Of a stretch of DNA of 64,000 nucleotides, positions 1-7,969 are shown piece after piece; within the stretch, counting starts at the first letter, position 1, and every line of letters begins with the position of its first letter. The notes below the pieces were generated by a model. The model did no database searches, was not told where the DNA came from, and was given only the letters and a program-made list of their open reading frames with translations. The translations under genes were made by a program, and so were the position numbers. The stretch spans positions 39,014-103,013 of the forward strand of contig JAFXXK010000020.1 of assembly GCA_017542305.1 (NCBI GenBank). The letters are read 5' to 3'. This DNA comes from a bacterium (GTDB lineage Bacteria; Cyanobacteriota; Vampirovibrionia; Gastranaerophilales; Gastranaerophilaceae).

Positions 1-589
1 TGTCAGCTATAATTCTGTTTTGTTGATGTGAGAATGATGTATTTGCCATATAAATAGCATTTGTAAGTCCAAATTGCGGTGATTGCTCAAAAATTCTGTG
101 TAAATGTATATTATGTAAAAGTTCATGTAAGAATGGGGCGAGGATGTTATCGGAACTTACTATATGTTTTGCATACCATTCTTCTACCTGTTTATTCCAG
201 CTTTCAATATTGTCAGGGATATTTTTTATAAAAATTGAACGGACTTCAAATTCGGGATGTTTTTTTATAACCTTTTCTTTTTCCCCGATGCAAAAACCAA
301 ATTTTACGGGTTCTTGTTTTAGTAATTCCATTGTTTTAAATACATTTACATTTGGTGGGGCAATATTAAACGGTAGTCTGAATTTTTCAGAGGCTTCTCT
401 TAATAAATTTAGTGCATACAACATTCCTGCAGCCAGTGTTCTGTTGTTCTGAAAATCACATTCGGTGCCGAATTGACGTTTTATTGTCTGTTCAATGCAA
501 GTAGGATTAACCGAACTTACTTCTTTTTTTATAAGTGGGGTTAATCCTGCCTGAAATGATAATTTATTATTTTTTATATTTGAATTCAT
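1..589 (-). CDS. Partial protein with HExxH motif and N-terminal F-x-A tag
   Basis: The reverse frame is open from ATG at 589 to the window edge, giving 196 residues with the C-terminus missing. The N-terminus carries LSFQAG (residues 10-15), resembling a short tag seen on other unknown proteins in this window. Near the visible end is FLHELLHNIH, which contains HELLH, the HExxH signature of zinc metallopeptidases. The third zinc ligand would lie outside the window or in the last visible residues. No signal peptide or membrane segment is seen. It lies 8 bp downstream of the next gene on the same strand, so the two are probably co-transcribed. There is no clear Shine-Dalgarno. I do not recognise the family. 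A peptidase role is inferred from one motif only. Confidence 0.75.
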   Translation of the reverse strand, partial: MNSNIKNNKLSFQAGLTPLIKKEVSSVNPTCIEQTIKRQFGTECDFQNNRTLAAGMLYALNLLREASEKFRLPFNIAPPNVNVFKTMELLKQEPVKFGFCIGEKEKVIKKHPEFEVRSIFIKNIPDNIESWNKQVEEWYAKHIVSSDNILAPFLHELLHNIHLHRIFEQSPQFGLTNAIYMANTSFSHQQNRIIAD

Positions 590-597
590 TGGAGTAA

Positions 598-981
598 TTA
601 GTTACGATGTCTTAGTTTAGAACCGATTTCAGCACCAATCTTAATTGATGCACCGAGTAATAAACTGTAACCTAAGAAACCTGCTGCAAAAATACGTTTA
701 TCTGTATTTTTTAATTGTGCAACTTTATCTGCCCATTTATTCTGTTTAATAAGCTGGCATAACCCTGCAAGTGCATCTCTGCAATTGCCGGTAAATGATT
801 TTGCATAATTCTTCATTGTACCTTTAAAAGAATCACATTTTAATTCTTTGTTACACATACCATAGGTTGCAACAATACCTGCTGCGGCAAGAGGACCTCC
901 AATAACAGCTGCAATATTGTTTAATCTTTTTTCTCTTTTCGGAACTTGTCCCTGAAAACTTACATTGTTAATACCGTTCAT
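598..981 (-). CDS. Small membrane protein with N-terminal VSFQG tag
   Basis: This encodes a 127-residue protein of unknown function. I start it at ATG 981, which has AGGAAA about 7 nt upstream. A longer TTG start at 1002 is possible but has no ribosome site. VSFQG (residues 7-11) precedes a basic stretch and two hydrophobic segments: IAAVIGGPLAAAGIVATYG near residues 23-42, and a C-terminal one near 97-118 starting AAGFLGYSLLLGASI. Between them is a Cys-containing polar region. It appears to be first in a two-gene unit with the HExxH protein downstream. The family is not recognised. The tag followed by a hydrophobic helix also occurs in other unknown proteins here. Confidence 0.7.
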   Translation of the reverse strand: MNGINNVSFQGQVPKREKRLNNIAAVIGGPLAAAGIVATYGMCNKELKCDSFKGTMKNYAKSFTGNCRDALAGLCQLIKQNKWADKVAQLKNTDKRIFAAGFLGYSLLLGASIKIGAEIGSKLRHRN

Positions 982-1087
982 TATTTTTCCTACTTTCGGC
1001 AAAATATTGCCATATACTACACTTACTCTATATAAAACCCCAAAATTTAAAAATTTGCTAGTTCTTATATTATTTATTAATTTTTAT

Positions 1088-1116
1088 TTGCAATCGGGGA
1101 TTATTTGTTTTAATTT
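1088..1116 (+). promoter_or_regulatory. Candidate leaderless promoter of folC
   Basis: TTGCAA (1088-1093), a 17-bp spacer and TAATTT (1111-1116). The -10 ends 6 nt before the ATG at 1123, so transcription should start at or next to the start codon. There is no Shine-Dalgarno upstream of the ATG, which agrees with a leaderless mRNA. Confidence 0.55.
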
Positions 1117-1122
1117 TGAATT

Positions 1123-2355
1123 ATGAACTACACATACGAACAGGCAAAAGAGCTTTTAACATCACAGGGAAAATTTCACATAAATCTTGGACTTGAACGA
1201 ATAACCAAAATCTTAGAATTATTGGGGAATCCTCAGGATAAACTAAAATGTATCCATGTTGCCGGAACCAACGGCAAGGGTTCAGTTTGTGCAATTATTG
1301 CATCCGTATTAAAGTCTGCCGGCATGAAAACAGGACTTTATTCAAGTCCGCATATATTCAAATATACTGAAAGAATTAAAATTTTAACTGATATAACCCC
1401 CACCCGTTTTTCAAATGTTCAAACAAGTTCTCACATTGAAAAACTGCCCTCCCCCTTGGAGAGGGATAATATACCTGATGAAGTTTTTGCTCAGTATGTT
1501 TTTGATATTTGTGATTTGGCTGATAAAAACAATATTAATTTAACCGAGTTTGAAATTTTAACGGCTGTTATGTTCAAGTATTTTTACGATGAAAAAGTTG
1601 ATGTTGTTGTTTTAGAAACCGGTTTAGGCGGAAGATTTGATGCCACAAATGTTATAAAATCGAATTTGTGCGCAGTTATTACCCATATTGATTTAGATCA
1701 TACGGACAGACTCGGTGAAACAAAAGATAAAATTGCTTTTGAAAAAGCCGGAATAATAAAACCGAATTGTCCTGTTATTACCTGTGAGGGGTATGAGGCA
1801 ATAAAAGACAAAGCCGATGAATGTAATTCTCTTTTTGTGATGGTTCAGCCGTTTGAAGATACGTCAGAATTAGCGCTGAAAGGAACTTATCAGCAGGAAA
1901 ATTTGTCACTTGCGTTGGCTGCCGTAAGGCTTGCTTTCCCTGAAATCGGTCAGAATATTATAAATGAGGGATTAAGAAATGTAGAACACCCCTGCCGTTT
2001 TCAGTTTATTGAAGATAAAATGCTTTTAATAGACGGGGCGCATAATCCAAACGGTGCAATGGCTTTGAGGGAAAGTTTGGATATGTATTTCCCCGATAAA
2101 AAACGCCGGTTTGTGTTCGGTTGTTTAAGAACAAAAGATTATCCGAAGATGATTAAAACATTGTTTTCAAAAGGGGATGAAATATATTTCAACCATTTTT
2201 CAAACCCGAATTCTGCAACATTTGCAGAATTACAGGCTGTTTGTGAATACCCTGCAAAAGAATTTAAATCTCTGGAGAAATTTGAAGTTCGTCCCGATAC
2301 TCTGACTATTGTCTGCGGTTCTTTGTATATGATTAATGAAGTTATAAATATTTAA
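1123..2355 (+). CDS. folC: Bifunctional dihydrofolate/folylpolyglutamate synthase
   Basis: FolC is a cytoplasmic Mur-ligase-family enzyme that adds glutamate to dihydropteroate and to reduced folates using ATP. The 410-residue product has the P-loop GTNGKGS (48-54), the SSPH and YTERIKI segment (74-87), [13 protein letters not shown] (164-177), and DGAHNPNG (304-311) in the C-terminal domain, all family hallmarks in order. Length is near the family norm, but about 28 residues (roughly 88-115, TPTRFSNVQ to PLERD) sit between ERIKI and [10 protein letters not shown], where homologues have only a few residues. The DNA there carries a dispersed repeat. The start is ATG 1123, with a promoter whose -10 is 6 nt upstream. 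The 3' end overlaps the convergent cysK by 4 bp. Confidence 0.93.
   Translation: MNYTYEQAKELLTSQGKFHINLGLERITKILELLGNPQDKLKCIHVAGTNGKGSVCAIIASVLKSAGMKTGLYSSPHIFKYTERIKILTDITPTRFSNVQTSSHIEKLPSPLERDNIPDEVFAQYVFDICDLADKNNINLTEFEILTAVMFKYFYDEKVDVVVLETGLGGRFDATNVIKSNLCAVITHIDLDHTDRLGETKDKIAFEKAGIIKPNCPVITCEGYEAIKDKADECNSLFVMVQPFEDTSELALKGTYQQENLSLALAAVRLAFPEIGQNIINEGLRNVEHPCRFQFIEDKMLLIDGAHNPNGAMALRESLDMYFPDKKRRFVFGCLRTKDYPKMIKTLFSKGDEIYFNHFSNPNSATFAELQAVCEYPAKEFKSLEKFEVRPDTLTIVCGSLYMINEVINI
1384..1467 (+). repeat. In-frame insertion in folC carrying a dispersed repeat
   Basis: This 84-bp stretch encodes about 28 residues absent from usual FolC proteins. It contains the palindrome-like CTCCCCCTTGGAGAG (1449-1463). 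The same 15-mer occurs on the opposite strand in the intergenic region at 29297-29311. The exact insertion limits are estimated from the protein alignment I know from memory, so they may be off by a few codons. Confidence 0.5.
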
Positions 2356-3269
2356 TCAAATAAGCCGCTTGAGAGGTATCTTTCACCGAAATCAGGTAAA
2401 ATTACAACTATCAACTTGCCGTTGTTTTCAGGACGTTTTGAAAGCTCTAATGCTGCAAACATGTTTGCTCCGCATGAAATTCCTGACAACATACCTTCTT
2501 CGGTTGCAAGACGGCGTGATGTTTCCATTGCATCTTCATTCTTTACGGGGAAAATTTCATCAACAACTGTTCTGTCAAAATTATTCGGAACAAAATTTGC
2601 ACCAATACCCTGAATTTTGTGCGGTCCTGCTGGTTTACCCGCTAAAACCTGACTATCGAACGGTTCTACTGCAACCGCTTTAATATCTGGATTTTTTTCT
2701 TTTAATTTCTTTGCAATACCTGAAATTGTTCCGCCCGTTCCGACTCCTGCAACGACAATATCAACTTTTTTGTCGGTATCAGCCCAGATTTCTTCTGCGG
2801 TTGTCAGGTAATGTGCTTCGGGGTTTGCAGGATTATTAAACTGTTGCGGAATAAATGAGTTCGGGATTTCTTTGTGCAGTTCTTCAGCTTTATCAACTGC
2901 TCCTTTCATCCCTTTTGCGCCCTCTGTCAGAACAAGTTCTGCCCCATAAGCTTTTAACAGCATTCTGCGTTCTTTGCTCATAGTTTCAGGCATAGTAAGT
3001 ATAATTCTATATCCTCTTATTGCAGAAATAAATGCTAACCCTATTCCGGTATTGCCGCTTGTCGGTTCAATTATAACGGTATCTTTGTTGATTAAACCGT
3101 CTTTTTCCGCCTGTAAAATCATATTGTATGCGGCTCTGTCCTTAACGGAGCCTGCAGGATTTTTACATTCAAGCTTTGCAACAATTATTGCATTACCTTT
3201 GTTTAGTTTATTTATTTTTACAAGCGGGGTATTCCCGATTATTTCAAGCATATTTTCTGCAATTTTCAT
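2352..3269 (-). CDS. cysK: Cysteine synthase A (O-acetylserine sulfhydrylase)
   Basis: This PLP enzyme makes L-cysteine from O-acetylserine and sulfide in the cytoplasm. The 305-residue product shows the PLP lysine in [10 protein letters not shown] (Lys43), the substrate loop TSGNTGIG (70-77), the phosphate-binding [10 protein letters not shown] (175-184), and SGISCGAN near the C-terminus. This is full length for CysK. The fit is better for CysK/CysM than for cystathionine beta-synthase, because there is no CBS domain. AGGAGAG lies 8 nt before ATG 3269. It is convergent with folC and overlaps it by 4 bp. No cysE is visible nearby. Confidence 0.93.
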   Translation of the reverse strand: MKIAENMLEIIGNTPLVKINKLNKGNAIIVAKLECKNPAGSVKDRAAYNMILQAEKDGLINKDTVIIEPTSGNTGIGLAFISAIRGYRIILTMPETMSKERRMLLKAYGAELVLTEGAKGMKGAVDKAEELHKEIPNSFIPQQFNNPANPEAHYLTTAEEIWADTDKKVDIVVAGVGTGGTISGIAKKLKEKNPDIKAVAVEPFDSQVLAGKPAGPHKIQGIGANFVPNNFDRTVVDEIFPVKNEDAMETSRRLATEEGMLSGISCGANMFAALELSKRPENNGKLIVVILPDFGERYLSSGLFD

Positions 3270-3363
3270 TTTCTCTCTCCTTTTTTTTGCAATTATATTA
3301 CAAAAACTTTTAATAGTGTTATGTTTAGTATAAAATTATTAACGGAATAAGGAGCGAGCAAAT

Positions 3364-3978
3364 ATGAAATTTACTGATTTTATAAAAGAGCATTTTGATT
3401 TCAGGATTTATCCGGTTACGGTTATTGCGATATTGGTTGCATTATCAATAATACCCTGTGCAATGTATTTGCCTCCTGCTTGGGGTTATGAAAACGGAAT
3501 AATAGAAGATATTCAGATGCTGACACTTATCATCGGCTTATTTTTAGCTGTTTTTGCAAAGGAAAATAAGCAATTTTTCTATTTTGTCGGTTTGGCAGTT
3601 TTTATGATTATGGCAAGAGAAGTAAGTTATGGCAGAACTTTATTTTTAGCTGTTCCGGGTGAACCTAATGTGTTTTATTCCTGGAAAGATTTTAAATACG
3701 GCTGGCTGGTAAATCCGTTGGTAGGTCTTTATATCACAGGTACTTTTTTATATTTTATTGTAAGTAAAGCATACCTTCAAATGTGGAATATTATAAAAAA
3801 AGTCAAATTCCCGGTTTGGAATTTTTTATTAGCGGTTGTCGGAATCAGTGTAAGTTTATATATAGAAAAACATGCAGATAATGATGTTTTTGAGGAAATG
3901 GCAGAATTATTATTTTATGTAGCCGTAGTTGGTATTATATGGTTGTATGCCTATAACAAAAACTTTAGTACGAAGTAA
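3364..3978 (+). CDS. Polytopic membrane protein, unknown family
   Basis: A 204-residue integral membrane protein with about five or six hydrophobic segments, near residues 15-37, 52-66, 70-82, 115-133, 151-167 and 180-198. Polar signatures between them include ENGIIEDIQ (44-52), AREVSYGR (84-91) and ADNDVFEEMAEL (171-182). These acidic and Arg-containing loops look conserved rather than random, but I cannot name the family. The start is supported by GGAG 10 nt before ATG 3364. It diverges from cysK across about 95 bp and is followed by an unrelated unknown gene on the same strand. Confidence 0.8.
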   Translation: MKFTDFIKEHFDFRIYPVTVIAILVALSIIPCAMYLPPAWGYENGIIEDIQMLTLIIGLFLAVFAKENKQFFYFVGLAVFMIMAREVSYGRTLFLAVPGEPNVFYSWKDFKYGWLVNPLVGLYITGTFLYFIVSKAYLQMWNIIKKVKFPVWNFLLAVVGISVSLYIEKHADNDVFEEMAELLFYVAVVGIIWLYAYNKNFSTK

Positions 3979-4078
3979 TGAGTGAATATTAATTTATGTA
4001 AAAATTAATCGGACATGGTAGCAAAGTTTTTTTTTGTTCGCTTTAGAATAATCAAACAAAGGTTCTAAAGGAGAAAAT

Positions 4079-4753
4079 ATGGACGTAAAAAGAGTTGAAA
4101 GTGTCGCGGTTCCGACAGTATTAGCAACGGTTGGTGCAGGTTTAGCCGGATATATGATGCCCAGTATTACCAAAAACGGCGAAATTTCAGATGAGTTTTT
4201 GAAATATACTGCTGATTCTATGCGATCAAAAGATAATTTAAGAATTGCCGAAGCCGATGCTTTGGATAAAATTAGTGTTGAAATTACCGAAGAAGAAGTC
4301 GCAAAATTAAGCAATAAAAATTTTAGAAAAGATTTCATTAAATTAGTTGATAAAAAGACCAAAATTGCCCGTAAAACATTAGAATCTTTTGTAGTTAAAC
4401 ACGCAGAAGAACTGGGTGTTAAACCTAAAAAAGGTCAGTCAATGAAAGATGCTGCAAGAGCATATATTAAAGGTAAAACTATTGAAGATATTAAAGAAGC
4501 TTATATGCCGTCTTCTTTCAGACATGTAATTGAAAATACTGATTACGAACAATTGATAAAAGATTGTTTTGATGAAGCATTTGACAAAACAACAAAGAAA
4601 TTTAAGACAGGCGAAGAAATTGCTGAAATATCCAAAATGCTTAAGCGCGCAGCTACCGATATGAGATTAACTGTAGGTGGTGTATGGGGCATTGCGGCCG
4701 GTGCTGTTGCATTAACAAGTGCTGCTATAGCAAATAAAATTTCTAAAAAATAA
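4079..4753 (+). CDS. Unknown protein with hydrophobic ends and helical middle
   Basis: A 224-residue protein not recognised. A hydrophobic, glycine-rich segment lies near residues 10-30 (VPTVLATVGAGLAGYMM) and another near 198-218 (GVWGIAAGAVALTSAAIA). The 150 residues between are highly charged, rich in Lys and Glu, and likely helical. Such a layout could anchor both ends in a membrane. It resembles in style the other lineage-specific proteins here that pair glycine/alanine-rich helices with charged regions, but I see no sequence motif linking them. AAAGGAG lies 7 nt before ATG 4079. A strong terminator follows 28 bp after the stop, so it is probably monocistronic. Confidence 0.78.
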   Translation: MDVKRVESVAVPTVLATVGAGLAGYMMPSITKNGEISDEFLKYTADSMRSKDNLRIAEADALDKISVEITEEEVAKLSNKNFRKDFIKLVDKKTKIARKTLESFVVKHAEELGVKPKKGQSMKDAARAYIKGKTIEDIKEAYMPSSFRHVIENTDYEQLIKDCFDEAFDKTTKKFKTGEEIAEISKMLKRAATDMRLTVGGVWGIAAGAVALTSAAIANKISKK

Positions 4754-4781
4754 GATTTTAAGATAAAATAATATTTGTAAA

Positions 4782-4809
4782 AAAGATTGGTATTATACCA
4801 ATCTTTTTT
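4782..4809 (+). terminator. Intrinsic terminator
   Basis: An 11-bp perfect stem (4782-4792 with 4796-4806), a TTA loop and a T run. It lies 28 bp after the unknown gene ending at 4753 and separates it from the DXS-like gene. Confidence 0.85.
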
Positions 4810-4877
4810 ATTATATGCTTGACGTTTTTTTATTATCAAGTTATAAAGATATAATTACAAATATAAAAGGAGTAAAT

Positions 4878-6659
4878 ATGATATTAGATAAGGTAAATTG
4901 TCCGGATGATGTTAAGGGATTATCATTTAGTGAAATGGAAATCCTTGCTGATGAGATGAGAGAATTGATTATAAAAAAAGTTAATACCATAGGCGGGCAT
5001 TGCGGTCCTAATTTGGGTATTGCTGAAGCTACAATAGCTTTGCATTATGTTTTTAATTCTCCGGAAGATAAAATTGTATTTGATGTTTCGCATCAATGTT
5101 ATCCGCATAAATTTATTACGGGGAGAAAAGAAGGTTTTCTGAAACCTGAAAATTATATGAAATATACAGGTTACACTGCTCCCGAAGAAAGTGAACATGA
5201 TATTTTCAAAGTCGGTCACACATCAACTTCAGTCAGTCTTGCAACGGGTTTGGCAAAAGCAAGAGATTTAAAAGGCGAAACAGGTAATGTTATTGCACTT
5301 ATAGGGGATGGTTCATTAAGCGGTGGTGAAGCTTTTGAGGGTCTGGACAATGCGGCGGTTCTTAACAGTAATATTATAATTATTGTTAATGACAATGATA
5401 TGTCTATCGCACCTAACGAAGGCGGATTATACAAAAATCTTAAACTTTTGCGTGATACAAACGGTCAGGCTGAATGTAATTATTTTAAATCGTTAGGTTT
5501 CGATTATTTGTATATCGGGGAAGGCAACAACGTTGAAAAACTTATTGATGGATTTAAAAAAGTCAAAGATATTGACCATCCTGTAGTTGTTCATATCGTG
5601 ACAGAAAAGGGTAAAGGGTTGAAACCCGCAACCGAACATAAAGAAATGTTCCATTGGATTATGCCGAATACTCTTGATGAAAATAATAATCTTATTCCGA
5701 TGAATTATTCCGGTGGTGAGGACTGGTATAGTATTACAAAAGACTATATTCTTAAAAAGGCACAGGAAGATAAATCAGTTATTGCCATTAATCCCGCAAC
5801 TCCCGGAGTATTCGGTTTTAATCAGGATTTTCGTAACAAATTAGGTAAACAATATATTGATGTCGGTATAGCTGAAGAACACGCAATAGCATTTGCTTCA
5901 GGACTTGCAAAAGGCGGAGCAAAACCGATTTTGAATGTTATGAGTTCATTTATCCAAAGAACTTATGACCAGCTATCGCAGGATTTATGCCTGAATAATT
6001 CACCGATAACTCTGCTTATTTGGTGGGGCGGAATATCAAGTGCGGATTCAACTCATCTTTGTACATTTGATATGGCAATGATGGGTAATATTCCTAACCT
6101 TGTTTATCTTGCTCCGACTAACAAGGAAGAATACTTAAGAATGTTAGACTGGTCTGTTAATCAGACAGAATTTTCAACCGCAATAAGAGTTCCATCCTGT
6201 GAATTTGTTTCAACGGGAATAGCCGATACTACGGATTACTCAGAGGAAATAAACAAATTCAAAATGGTTAGACAAGGTGAAAAAATTGCAGTCATCGGAT
6301 TAGGTAATTTCTTCGGACTGGCCGAAAATGTTGTTAACGAAATTAAAGCTCAACTCGGAATAGATGCAACATTGATTAATCCCCGTTTTATTACGGGAAT
6401 TGATGAAGAAATGCTAAATAACCTGAAATTAAACCATGATTTAGTTATTACTCTTGAGGACGGTGAAATTAACGGCGGTTTTGGCGAAAAAATCTCAAGG
6501 TATTTGGGTAATTCAAACTTGAAAGTATTAAATTACGGTTCTCATAAAGAATTTACGGACAGGATTCCTTTGGCAGAACTTTATAAACGTTATCGCCTAA
6601 CCCCTGAACAGATTGTTGAGGATGTTGCAAGCTGTCTGAATTTAAACGCAATTATATAA
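4878..6659 (+). CDS. 1-deoxy-D-xylulose-5-phosphate synthase-like enzyme (divergent)
   Basis: A thiamine-diphosphate enzyme of the DXS/transketolase family, 593 residues. DXS condenses pyruvate and glyceraldehyde 3-phosphate as the first MEP-pathway step. Family marks are His41 in the position of the DXS SGH motif, DVSHQCYPHK (69-78), GHTSTS (113-118), the ThDP/Mg loop GDGSLSGG with ND (143-172), and catalytic Glu333 in DVGIAEEHA. The region equal to DRAGIVGADGxTH in true DXS reads WWGGISSADSTH (382-393): the conserved Asp-Arg pair is Trp-Trp and one residue is missing, so substrate choice may differ. The start is ATG 4878 with AGGAG 8 nt upstream. A longer TTG-initiated frame from 4815 overlaps the AT-rich leader and is unlikely. 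A second, canonical dxs may exist elsewhere. Confidence 0.85.
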   Translation: MILDKVNCPDDVKGLSFSEMEILADEMRELIIKKVNTIGGHCGPNLGIAEATIALHYVFNSPEDKIVFDVSHQCYPHKFITGRKEGFLKPENYMKYTGYTAPEESEHDIFKVGHTSTSVSLATGLAKARDLKGETGNVIALIGDGSLSGGEAFEGLDNAAVLNSNIIIIVNDNDMSIAPNEGGLYKNLKLLRDTNGQAECNYFKSLGFDYLYIGEGNNVEKLIDGFKKVKDIDHPVVVHIVTEKGKGLKPATEHKEMFHWIMPNTLDENNNLIPMNYSGGEDWYSITKDYILKKAQEDKSVIAINPATPGVFGFNQDFRNKLGKQYIDVGIAEEHAIAFASGLAKGGAKPILNVMSSFIQRTYDQLSQDLCLNNSPITLLIWWGGISSADSTHLCTFDMAMMGNIPNLVYLAPTNKEEYLRMLDWSVNQTEFSTAIRVPSCEFVSTGIADTTDYSEEINKFKMVRQGEKIAVIGLGNFFGLAENVVNEIKAQLGIDATLINPRFITGIDEEMLNNLKLNHDLVITLEDGEINGGFGEKISRYLGNSNLKVLNYGSHKEFTDRIPLAELYKRYRLTPEQIVEDVASCLNLNAII

Positions 6660-6682
6660 TTAAAAATAAAAAGTAATATATT

Positions 6683-6716
6683 GACTACGGCATATATAAA
6701 TGTGCCGTAGTTTTTT
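6683..6716 (+). terminator. Intrinsic terminator after the DXS-like gene
   Basis: GACTACGGCA (6683-6692) pairs with TGCCGTAGTT (6703-6712) and is followed by a run of T. It lies 24 bp past the stop codon. Confidence 0.85.
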
Positions 6717-6720
6717 CAAT

Positions 6721-6749
6721 TTGACGGAACTTAAATTATAGAATAAAAT
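6721..6749 (+). promoter_or_regulatory. Candidate leaderless promoter
   Basis: TTGACG (6721-6726), a 17-bp spacer and TAAAAT (6744-6749). The -10 ends 6 nt before ATG 6756, predicting a transcript that begins at the start codon of the barrel-like protein. Confidence 0.6.
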
Positions 6750-6755
6750 ATAATT

Positions 6756-7643
6756 ATGAGGAGAGGTTTATTTATAATTTTAAGTTTTTTAATATTTGCA
6801 TTATGCCCTGCAAACCAATCTTTTGGGGCATATAATGATGATTTGCCCGAAAATTTACAGGTTGAAGATGAGCCTGCTCCCGTGTTACCTAATATTTTTA
6901 TATGGCAGATTCCGGATGAGGATATTGAACCTGCTCCCGTAATTACGGAGGAAGATGATTATGCTGAAACCGAGGCAGAAGAAAAAATTCCTACCGAAGA
7001 AGAATTGTATTATGCAAATTATGATAATATTCCGTTAAAGGGATATTTGGATTTTATTGAAGATTCCAATGCTATCTCTCTTAAAAAACCCGATAAGGAT
7101 TATGCTCTGAATATAAGTGTTCCTCAAAAATTTGAGTCATTAGGTTTATCCGACAAAGATAAAATTCCAACTACGACTTTTGCCCACCATGTATATTCGA
7201 GATCTACGGATAATATTCAATATAATATTGCCCCGTTTGATGATGTTCAGGAGTATACCCATAAAGGGTTTTCGGTAGGTACATCTTATAATGAAAGCAT
7301 TGATAATTCTGATTTGGGATTTACGACTTCTCTTTATACAAAATATGAAACAAAATACTTTGCTCTGAAAACCTCTTATGATAAAAATGCAGGGGTATCA
7401 TATTCCGATGTAATTGATAAATTTTCGTTTACGCCTGAAATAAAATTAAACAGATATGTATCTATAAAAGACGTAATAACTTCAGATATTACAAGAGACA
7501 GGAAGAAAAATGAAATTATCTTGTCCATAAAGCCGACTGCAGATGAGCGTGTACGATTTGAATTTGGTGCCGGTCATACGTTTGATGCGAATAATGAATT
7601 AATGAGAACTCAGGTGAAATTTTCTACATATTATAAGTGGTAA
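6756..7643 (+). CDS. Exported protein, probable outer-membrane beta-barrel
   Basis: A 295-residue protein with a signal peptide (basic MRR, then a hydrophobic stretch to about residue 25, ending SFGA). An acidic, proline-rich linker follows (residues 26-85, with two DEPAP/IEPAP-like stretches). The C-terminal half has alternating polar and hydrophobic strands such as GFSVGTSYNES, YFALKTSYDKN, ERVRFEFGAGHTF and QVKFSTYYKW. The last residue is an aromatic Trp, as in many outer-membrane barrels recognised by BamA. I infer a small barrel with a periplasmic acidic N-terminus. The family is not recognised. It has no Shine-Dalgarno; a strong promoter places the transcript start at the ATG. Confidence 0.75.
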   Translation: MRRGLFIILSFLIFALCPANQSFGAYNDDLPENLQVEDEPAPVLPNIFIWQIPDEDIEPAPVITEEDDYAETEAEEKIPTEEELYYANYDNIPLKGYLDFIEDSNAISLKKPDKDYALNISVPQKFESLGLSDKDKIPTTTFAHHVYSRSTDNIQYNIAPFDDVQEYTHKGFSVGTSYNESIDNSDLGFTTSLYTKYETKYFALKTSYDKNAGVSYSDVIDKFSFTPEIKLNRYVSIKDVITSDITRDRKKNEIILSIKPTADERVRFEFGAGHTFDANNELMRTQVKFSTYYKW

Positions 7644-7969
7644 TAATATATATGTTTATTGCATTTCAGGTGAATAAGAAAAAATTAAAGCGTAAATTTT
7701 TGTAAATAAATAATGTCATTATGATTTCATTTCATGAAAATGTGGGTATATAAATACTATAAGAGTATAAAGATGTGAAGTAAACGTGAGGCATAAAATT
7801 ATTATATATGTAAATAATTGTAAATAACGTGATACATACCTTAATTAATAATATGATGTATATGAGGTATTTTCAATCTTTTGTATGATTACAAGTCAAA
7901 ACCATAAAATTATAATCAGACTATGTAATTATATTCTAAAAAATTGTTAATAAATTGAGGAGAATAAAT
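7644..7969 (+). other. AT-rich upstream region of the RTX/peptidase gene
   Basis: 326 bp with no convincing ORF. It is very AT-rich and contains several imperfect inverted repeats, for example ATACAT (7832-7837) with ATGTAT (7855-7860). It also contains AATTTTTGTAAA (7695-7706), a 12-mer found upstream of tpsB and tpsA too. A Shine-Dalgarno (GAGGAG) lies just before ATG 7970. The long untranslated region suggests regulation, but I cannot place a single best promoter. Confidence 0.4.

Noticed and set aside
144..452. Plus-strand 102-residue frame at the left edge
   Set aside because: The minus strand holds a longer open frame with a better start and the HExxH motif over the same bases.
4815..4877. 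Longer TTG-initiated form of the DXS-like protein
   Set aside because: ATG 4878 has a proper AGGAG and matches the start of the family; the extension is AT-rich leader next to a terminator.
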